57,080 nt of DNA, taken from assembly GCA_039024315.1 (NCBI GenBank), contig JBCCQN010000023.1:1-57080 (forward strand), written 5' to 3'. A program made the position numbers and the translations under genes. The stretch comes from JBCAWW01 sp039024315 (GTDB taxonomy: Bacteria; Bacteroidota; Bacteroidia; J057). The notes below the pieces were generated by a model that had not been told where the DNA came from, made no database searches, and saw only the letters and a program-made list of their open reading frames with translations. Positions 52,002 through 57,080 of the stretch are shown one piece after another (the first letter of the stretch is position 1; every line of letters starts with the position of its first letter).

Positions 52002-54944
52002 ATGGCTGTGTTAAGGACCATATTTTTTATGCTGGCTATTGGCCCGTTTTGTTTGCTTGCTCAGCTAAGCGAGGAGCTATATGAGGCTAAGCTAGATAGC
52101 TTGTCAGAGCTGATTTATGAGGATTGTGGTAGCCCTAGCTTTATCGATCAATTGCCCAATATTGAAGCGATGTATGAACTTGCCATCGCTCAGGGAGATT
52201 TAGATGGTCAATTTGTGGCCTTGGATTGGCAGGTGTATTGTGCGAGTGAGTCTGAGCTACTAGAATTTTTGAAGCAAGGCTTGGATAGGATGGATTCGCT
52301 TTTTGTTTTGCACAAAGCGGAGATGGCAGCATCTGATATCGTCTCTCGCCAAATTTCGATAGACTTTTTTTATGGCTCTTACCATTTTCGTTTTGGCGAT
52401 TTCGGCGCGGCTGAACCTCGGTTTCGCCATGTGGTTTCTCTGCTGGACCAGCATCCAGAAAATGAACTGATAGATTATAAGACCAGTGCTTACCGCTATT
52501 TGGGCAGTACCTATCGGCAGCAAGGCAATAGTCAAGCGGCGATTGAAATCTACCAAGCGGCTCGGGCCCACAATCTCAAACTGGAAAACCTATTGGATTG
52601 GGGCTTGGATAGCAAATACCTTGCGGATACTTACAAGCAGCGCCAAGATTTTGATTTGGCTGCCCAATATTATCGCGAAGCCTTGAGGGTCAACCAAGAG
52701 CAATATCAAAAGTACCCTCAAAGCCTCCGTAATCGTAACCGTTTGGTGGCTACTTTGCATGCCTTTGCCGAGTTGTTTTTGCTAAAAGAGGGAGCAGATA
52801 GCAGTCTTTTCTTGCTCCAAGCGGCCCAAGCATTGTTGCCAGCCGAGGATCCTGGCCTAGCCAAAACCTTCCAACTTTTTGGCAAGAGCTACCTACAAAA
52901 GCAAGACTATCCGCAAGCCAAGCGTTTCTATCAACTCTCCCTCGCGGCTACTGAGCTTCAATTTGGGCGTCAGTCCTTGGCCGTAGGGGAAAACCTAAGG
53001 CATTTGGGAGATCTATTTGCCGAGCAGCAAGATTATACACTTGCTTTGACCTTTTACCAGCAAAGTCTAGAGAGTTTGGTGCCTGGTTTTGAGCAAGATC
53101 GCCTTGCCGATAACCCCTCTTTGCAAGGTCTCTATGTACGCAAAGAGCTGTTATATACCCTTGGTAGTAAAGCTAAAGCACTGAGGGCTATGCATTTGGC
53201 AGAGCCGGATCACGTCATGCCTTTGACGCAAATTGCCTATCAAACCGTAGAGTTAGCTGTCAGTTTGATCGACTCTCTAAAAACGGACTATACTGATGAT
53301 GCAGACAAGCAGCTATTGGTAGATGAAAGTTACCCCATCATCGAGTTAGGCTTAGAGTTGGCGCAGGCTCTTTATGAAAAGGAAAAAGAGCCAAGCTACC
53401 TAGCCGCAGCCTATCGCTTAATGGAAAAAAGTCGTGCCGTGGCCCTGTTTCAAAGTTTAAAGACCGCTCGAGCCCAAGATTTTGCAGGCATCCCTGTGGA
53501 TTTACAGGCAAGTGAGCGCCAATATCGTTACGAATTGAGTTTGCTGCGTGATAGCCTGCGACAACAAACAGATCCAGCTGAGCATCCAGATCGACTTCAA
53601 CGCTTTCAAGACCTGAAAAAGGACTATCAGAGCCTATTGACTCGCTTTGAAACGGAATACCCTGAATACTATCGCCTCAAATATGATCAATCCATTTTGC
53701 CTTTGGAGATCTTACAAGACCGTTTGCTGGGGCCAGATGCGAGTATGGTCGAGTATTTTGTGGGAGAAAAAGATATCTATCTATTGGACGTTCGTAAAGG
53801 CGAAATTCATTTTTTCAAACTGTCCAACGACTTTGGCTTGGCGAGTTTAATTCAGGACTTTCGAGCTGGTATTTATGAGTTTTTTGTTAGCGCTTCAGCC
53901 TATGACGATGAAGACTATTTGCGTCTGAGTCAGCAATACACCCGCGCTGCTTATCAATTGCATCAAGCCCTTTTTGCGCCCTATTTAGGAGACAGTTTGC
54001 CCTTGGCTCGTGAATTGGTGATTGTTCCAGATGGCATGCTTGGCTATTTACCTTTTGGCGCCTTATTGCAGACTCCGGCAGAGAACGCCACCCATTTTCG
54101 CTCGCATGACTATATGTTGCGGGACCATAATATCTCTTATGTGCCTTCAGCTAGTCTCTGGGATCAAATGCAAAACGAAGACCCGCTGCCTGATAAAGCC
54201 AAGTTGCTAGCTTTTGCACCCATATTTTCGGGAGAATCTGGTGATCTCCGTAGTTCTTGGATCAGAGACTCCTTGGATTTGGCGGCCTTGCCCTACACAG
54301 AGCAGGAATTAGCGGATATTAAAGCAGTTTTTAAGGCTGATACCTATCTCAATGAAGCGGCCAGTTTGCTTCACTTTCAAGAATGGGCGGCTGATTATCG
54401 TTTGATTCATCTTGCGACTCATGGGGTGCTAAATGATGAAGATCCAGATCAGTCTTTTTTGGCTTTTTACCCTGTTCGGGGAACGCCCAGTCAAGGCGGC
54501 CGCCTGATGTTGAGGGAGCTATATGCGATGGATATTCCTGCCGAAATGGTAGTGTTGAGTGCGTGTGAAACCGGTATCGGTCGTTTTTCTCGTGGGGAAG
54601 GTCTGCTGAGTTTGGCTCGGGGTTTCAGCTACGCTGGAACGCGCAGTCTCTTAGCGACGCTTTGGCGGATCCCCGATGGAGAAGTCAACAAAGACCTCTT
54701 GCCCAATTTTTACTTAGCCCTCAAAGAAGGCCAGACTAAGTCCGAGGCGATGCGTTCAGCGCAGCTGGGCCAAGTAAATGATGCTTTCACCGACCAATTG
54801 GCGCATCCTTTTTTCTGGGCTGCTTTTACCCCAATCGGAGACATGCGACCCTTACAAAAAAGTGACAATCTCTGGTGGTGGGGTTTTGGGGTAGGGCTAC
54901 TCTTAACCTTAGTTGCCGGATTTTTGGCGAAAAAGAAAAGGTGA
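52002..54944 (+). CDS. Exported TPR-CHAT protein with C-terminal membrane anchor
   Basis: The ATG at 52002 starts a signal peptide (VLRTIFFMLAIGPFCLLAQ). Residues 150-400 hold tetratricopeptide-like repeats (YRYLGSTYRQQGNSQAAIEIYQAA, YLADTYKQRQDFDLAAQYYREAL, KSYLQKQDYPQAKRFYQLSL). Residues 640-950 form a CHAT caspase-like protease domain with the His in LATHG (about His807) and Cys in SACETG (about Cys855). A helix (WWWGFGVGLLLTLVAGFLA) and KKKR close the protein, a stop-transfer pattern that leaves the domains in the periplasm. CHAT proteins are caspase-related peptidases, often the executing part of a regulated response. The target is unknown. Confidence 0.9.
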   Translation: MAVLRTIFFMLAIGPFCLLAQLSEELYEAKLDSLSELIYEDCGSPSFIDQLPNIEAMYELAIAQGDLDGQFVALDWQVYCASESELLEFLKQGLDRMDSLFVLHKAEMAASDIVSRQISIDFFYGSYHFRFGDFGAAEPRFRHVVSLLDQHPENELIDYKTSAYRYLGSTYRQQGNSQAAIEIYQAARAHNLKLENLLDWGLDSKYLADTYKQRQDFDLAAQYYREALRVNQEQYQKYPQSLRNRNRLVATLHAFAELFLLKEGADSSLFLLQAAQALLPAEDPGLAKTFQLFGKSYLQKQDYPQAKRFYQLSLAATELQFGRQSLAVGENLRHLGDLFAEQQDYTLALTFYQQSLESLVPGFEQDRLADNPSLQGLYVRKELLYTLGSKAKALRAMHLAEPDHVMPLTQIAYQTVELAVSLIDSLKTDYTDDADKQLLVDESYPIIELGLELAQALYEKEKEPSYLAAAYRLMEKSRAVALFQSLKTARAQDFAGIPVDLQASERQYRYELSLLRDSLRQQTDPAEHPDRLQRFQDLKKDYQSLLTRFETEYPEYYRLKYDQSILPLEILQDRLLGPDASMVEYFVGEKDIYLLDVRKGEIHFFKLSNDFGLASLIQDFRAGIYEFFVSASAYDDEDYLRLSQQYTRAAYQLHQALFAPYLGDSLPLARELVIVPDGMLGYLPFGALLQTPAENATHFRSHDYMLRDHNISYVPSASLWDQMQNEDPLPDKAKLLAFAPIFSGESGDLRSSWIRDSLDLAALPYTEQELADIKAVFKADTYLNEAASLLHFQEWAADYRLIHLATHGVLNDEDPDQSFLAFYPVRGTPSQGGRLMLRELYAMDIPAEMVVLSACETGIGRFSRGEGLLSLARGFSYAGTRSLLATLWRIPDGEVNKDLLPNFYLALKEGQTKSEAMRSAQLGQVNDAFTDQLAHPFFWAAFTPIGDMRPLQKSDNLWWWGFGVGLLLTLVAGFLAKKKR

Positions 54945-54971
54945 AATTTGTGAAAAATGCCTTTGTTTCTT

Positions 54972-54988
54972 GTCTTTTTATAAAAGAC
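54972..54988 (+). promoter_or_regulatory. Hairpin directly before the ExbD-like start
   Basis: GTCTTTT and AAAAGAC pair around a TAT loop and end one base before the ATG at 54990. It could restrict ribosome access, or the ATG at 54999 may be the real start. Confidence 0.35.
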
Positions 54989-54989
54989 G

Positions 54990-55406
54990 ATGAGCCAAAT
55001 GCGAAAGACAAATAAGCTTATTTTCTCTCCCATGATTTTACCGCTGCTCAATGTCGTGCTTATTATCCAGTTTCCCTTTTTCCTTGATACTGTTTTATGG
55101 CAGACTCCTTACTCTCTAAAGATCAATGTGCCTAGTCAAGGGAGTAATGATTACGGTGGTATCCATCAAATTGATTGGGAGATATCTCTTGACAAAAGAG
55201 CTCAATGGTGGATAGAGTCATCAGAGGTCGGGCCACATAAGATTGATCCTCAAGGCTTAGTAGACTTTATTGATCAACATCCAAAAGATCGGCTGATGCT
55301 GCAAATAGATGAGAATACCCCTTATTATGTGATTGCATCCTTGTTTGAACATCTTAGCCCACCACACAGAAAGGAAGGCATTAGTCTGAAAACAAAAAGG
55401 GAGTGA
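54990..55406 (+). CDS. Orphan ExbD/TolR-like protein
   Basis: The protein has 138 residues and one N-terminal helix (MILPLLNVVLIIQFPFFL), then a small domain whose end, RLMLQIDENTPYYVIASLFEHL, resembles the periplasmic ExbD/TolR domain. In ExbD the helix carries an essential Asp in the phrase PFIDV; here the same place reads PLLNV, so the Asp appears to be Asn. No ExbB/TolQ or TonB gene is adjacent. It may be an inactive relative or a different small envelope protein. The assignment rests on these short likenesses. It starts 45 bp after the CHAT stop and may be co-transcribed with it. Confidence 0.55.
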   Translation: MSQMRKTNKLIFSPMILPLLNVVLIIQFPFFLDTVLWQTPYSLKINVPSQGSNDYGGIHQIDWEISLDKRAQWWIESSEVGPHKIDPQGLVDFIDQHPKDRLMLQIDENTPYYVIASLFEHLSPPHRKEGISLKTKRE

Positions 55407-55415
55407 AGCCTTCCC

Positions 55416-55545
55416 AAAATTTGAATATTTCTCTCAGTAGTTACTTTTGTAATGTCAAAACTATGTGACGTATGCAATTGCAGTCCGTCCCAAACAAGTA
55501 TTTTTGACAAACAACTCTATTTGAGATTCGAAATATTCAAATTTT
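55416..55545. repeat. 16-bp perfect inverted repeat around the DUF3078 promoter
   Basis: AAAATTTGAATATTTC (55416-55431) and GAAATATTCAAATTTT (55530-55545) are exact reverse complements 98 bp apart. The left arm contains the -33 TTTG and the right arm ends 6 bp before the start codon. Confidence 0.7.
55420..55449 (+). promoter_or_regulatory. Bacteroidota-type promoter of the DUF3078 gene
   Basis: TTTG at 55420-55423, an 18-bp spacer and TACTTTTG at 55442-55449 match the consensus exactly. The expected leader is about 95 nt. Confidence 0.72.
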
Positions 55546-55551
55546 CCAAAC

Positions 55552-56451
55552 ATGAAAAAGATTTCCTTATTACTCAGCTTGTGTTTTGTAATGGTGATAA
55601 CGGCTTGGGCACAAGAAGCTCCAGCTGACACTTCTTGGAAAAGAGGCGGCATCGTTACAGTGACTTTTAACAATACTGCCTTGAGTGACAACTGGCAAGG
55701 TGGTGGTATTGATACTCGTGCTATCAGCTCTTTGGTCAATTTGTACGCGCATTACAACAAAGGCAAACAAAGCTGGAACAATAACCTCGATCTGGCCTTT
55801 GGGGTGATCAACCAAGGCGAAATCAGCGACTCACGCACTCGTAAGGGAGATGACCGGATTGACTTTACGTCTAAGTATGGCTATAACTTCAATGAGAAGG
55901 TCGCGCTTGCAGCCTTACTTAATTTCCGTACGCAATTTGCGCCTGGTTTTGAGTTTGATGCCGATGGAGTACCCGTAGGAGAGGCTATTTCAGATATCTT
56001 TAACCCTGCCTATCTCAACTTCGGTGCGGGTATTGATTTTAAGCCAAACGAAAACTTGAGTGTGTATTACTCTCCTATCAACTCTAAGCTTACCATCGTA
56101 ACCGATCCCAGTTTACGTACTCGCTATATGCCGGAGGAGTTTGCTGATCAGTCAGTTCGTTACGAGCTAGGTTCTTACTTAAATATCCGTTATCAGAAAG
56201 CGATTTGGGAGAATCTGACTTATCAGACCAAAGCGGACTTCTTTTTGAACTATCTGCAAGATCCCTTGGCGGTTGATGTCAATTGGGAGAACCTGTTGAG
56301 CCTACAAGCTACCGAATGGCTAGGAGTAACCTTCTTTACGCATTTGATTTATGACAAAGACATTGTGGCTGATGGTGCAGAGGTAGGCATACAGTTTAAG
56401 CATGTACTAGGAGTTGGCTTGACTACTAGCTTTGGCGATAAACTAAATTAA
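55552..56451 (+). CDS. DUF3078 domain outer membrane protein
   Basis: A signal peptide (KKISLLLSLCFVMVITAWAQ) precedes the DUF3078 pattern: ADTSWKRGGIVTVTFNNTALSDNWQGGG, WNNNLDLAFGVINQGE, RKGDDRIDFTSKYGYN and a late barrel region (FLNYLQDPLAVDVNWENLLSLQATEWL). The protein has 299 residues, the family norm, and is probably an outer-membrane barrel. The role is not known. It has its own promoter and stands apart from the CHAT and ExbD-like genes. Confidence 0.92.
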   Translation: MKKISLLLSLCFVMVITAWAQEAPADTSWKRGGIVTVTFNNTALSDNWQGGGIDTRAISSLVNLYAHYNKGKQSWNNNLDLAFGVINQGEISDSRTRKGDDRIDFTSKYGYNFNEKVALAALLNFRTQFAPGFEFDADGVPVGEAISDIFNPAYLNFGAGIDFKPNENLSVYYSPINSKLTIVTDPSLRTRYMPEEFADQSVRYELGSYLNIRYQKAIWENLTYQTKADFFLNYLQDPLAVDVNWENLLSLQATEWLGVTFFTHLIYDKDIVADGAEVGIQFKHVLGVGLTTSFGDKLN

Positions 56452-56704
56452 GTACTTAGGCCATGGTAGTCAGTATTGAGATCTAGGAAAATGGGGTTAA
56501 ATGGTTTAAAAAGACCTATTTTCTTTGTGCTAAATACTTTTTACTATCTACTCTAAACTTGATTTTTGGGCCAATGGCTTGCTTGAATCAACAAATCATC
56601 CACGCTTTTGGCGTCTCAAGACACGTTTGCTAAGAGGGGATATATTGCCTAAAACATTTAATAAAAAAGCCGTAAATTAGGATGTAATCAATTCAATAAT
56701 CACA
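56452..56704. other. Intergenic region with a second dispersed repeat
   Basis: The stretch 56510-56554, read on the minus strand, resembles 37399-37435 (AGAGTAGA, AGTATT, AGTAC/AGCAC, AGGTCTTT in the same order). I see no gene. The promoter of the small gene at 56705 should lie at the right end. Confidence 0.5.
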
Positions 56705-56866
56705 ATGAAAAAGAGAATCATTCAGCAATTTATTGGCGCCAGTTTATTAGTGCTGGCTCTGGCGGGCAGTTTAGCCGTCCTAAGGTCTCTACCCGAGACA
56801 TTTGAGGCCCAGGCTGAGACCCAAACCGAAATCCGCATGGAAGATGCGATCTCCGTTCTCCCCTAA
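56705..56866 (+). CDS. Small membrane protein, 53 residues
   Basis: The ATG at 56705 begins KKRIIQQFIGASLLVLALAG, a basic N terminus with one hydrophobic helix, then an acidic tail (ETFEAQAETQTEIRMEDAI). It could be a signal-anchored small protein or, less likely, an exported peptide. The TAA at 56864-56866 is followed 72 bp later by a strong terminator, which supports a real small transcription unit. No family is recognised. Confidence 0.6.
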   Translation: MKKRIIQQFIGASLLVLALAGSLAVLRSLPETFEAQAETQTEIRMEDAISVLP

Positions 56867-56938
56867 TGATCCTCACACCTCCGAAAGTCAGTTCCGCTAG
56901 CCGGAATTCATGATAAATTCCTTTTGGTTAGATAATGA

Positions 56939-56972
56939 AAAAATTGCCCCGCTTCGGTGGGGCAATTTTTTT
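56939..56972. terminator. Terminator after the 53-residue gene
   Basis: AAAAATTGCCCC pairs perfectly with GGGGCAATTTTT around an 8-nt GCTTCGGT loop, with A-rich and T-rich flanks on both sides, so it can act in both directions. Confidence 0.88.
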
Positions 56973-56992
56973 GTACCTTTTTATTTATAGGG

Positions 56993-57080
56993 ATGCAGCA
57001 TAATCAAAAAGCCTTCCGTCAATCAATAAAACGCGCAAACCGCCTTTATGTATCAGGAGATAATCCAAGGATGCAAGGAC
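56993..57080 (+). CDS. Start of an unidentified gene (cut by window end)
   Basis: The ATG at 56993 opens a frame of 29 codons without a stop to the window end: MQHNQKAFRQSIKRANRL and further. It lies 21 bp after the terminator. The sequence is too short to recognise; the basic, helical start suggests a cytoplasmic protein. Confidence 0.4.
   Translation, partial: MQHNQKAFRQSIKRANRLYVSGDNPRMQG

Noticed and set aside
1..57080. CRISPR array, transposase or phage genes as the source of the repeats
   Set aside because: The motif copies are not regularly spaced and have no spacers, and no transposase, integrase or Cas gene is encoded in the window.
1..57080. The AACGCT excess as simple codon bias for Glu-Arg or Asn-Ala
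   Set aside because: Many copies do read ER or NA, but others fall in different frames (for example SVPA, IAFD, VLR), on the antisense strand or between genes, and the abutting hairpin is not explained by codon use.

Overview
The window looks like chromosomal DNA of a Bacteroidota member, most likely in or near the Saprospiria. The evidence is a SusC/SusD pair, a PorP/SprF-type protein next to a giant PKD protein with a type IX secretion type B C-terminal domain, a type A sorting domain on a secreted nuclease, DUF3078 and DUF6787 proteins, no recognisable Shine-Dalgarno boxes, and two promoters of the Bacteroidota form TTTG-N18-TAnnTTTG. The lineage is an inference from gene content. I saw no rRNA, tRNA, CRISPR array, insertion sequence with a transposase, or phage.

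Layout. 1-3.7 kb: an operon of three alpha/beta hydrolases and an M15-type peptidase. 3.8-5.9 kb: a cytochrome c lipoprotein, a Dph6-like ATP pyrophosphatase and a DUF427 protein. 5.9-14 kb: small housekeeping and accessory genes (hydrolase, CPBP protease, SDR, DUF1801, Crp/Fnr regulator, P-loop kinase-like, NTF2-like, YciI, VOC, sensor kinase, CIA30). 14-19 kb: recQ, an SH3 protein and a DUF5060-type glycosidase-like lipoprotein. 19.3-27.2 kb: a polysaccharide utilisation locus of SusC, SusD, a LamG lipoprotein and a GH144-like glucanase, predicted to act on beta-1,2-glucan. 28-37.3 kb: PorP/SprF plus a roughly 2640-residue PKD surface protein. 37.5-49 kb: membrane protein, lipoprotein, DUF6787, ridA, ggt, AraC-type regulator, endonuclease I, MscS, mnmD and an amidohydrolase-CIA30 fusion. 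49.3-57 kb: a LytS/LytTR two-component pair with a candidate operator, a lipoprotein, a secreted TPR-CHAT protein with a C-terminal anchor, an ExbD-like protein, DUF3078, a 53-residue small protein and a partial gene.

The most unusual feature is not a gene. A short DNA motif recurs through the whole window on both strands, between and inside genes: a tiny hairpin (3-4 bp stem, usually a 3-nt loop) followed at once by AACG, most often AACGCTYA. The stem sequence varies but pairing is kept (CTGC/GCAG, CCGC/GCGG, CAGC/GCTG, CGAC/GTCG, CGCC/GGCG, CCAC/GTGG, CCGA/TCGG, CCCA/TGGG). By eye I count about 35 copies of GAACGCT or its complement, where about 7 are expected by chance, plus about 15 hairpin-AACG variants. 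Some intergenic copies sit in larger symmetric, MITE-like elements or next to a second repeat family, a GCATGC-centred palindrome.

Coordinates of short motifs were counted by hand and may be off by a base or two.
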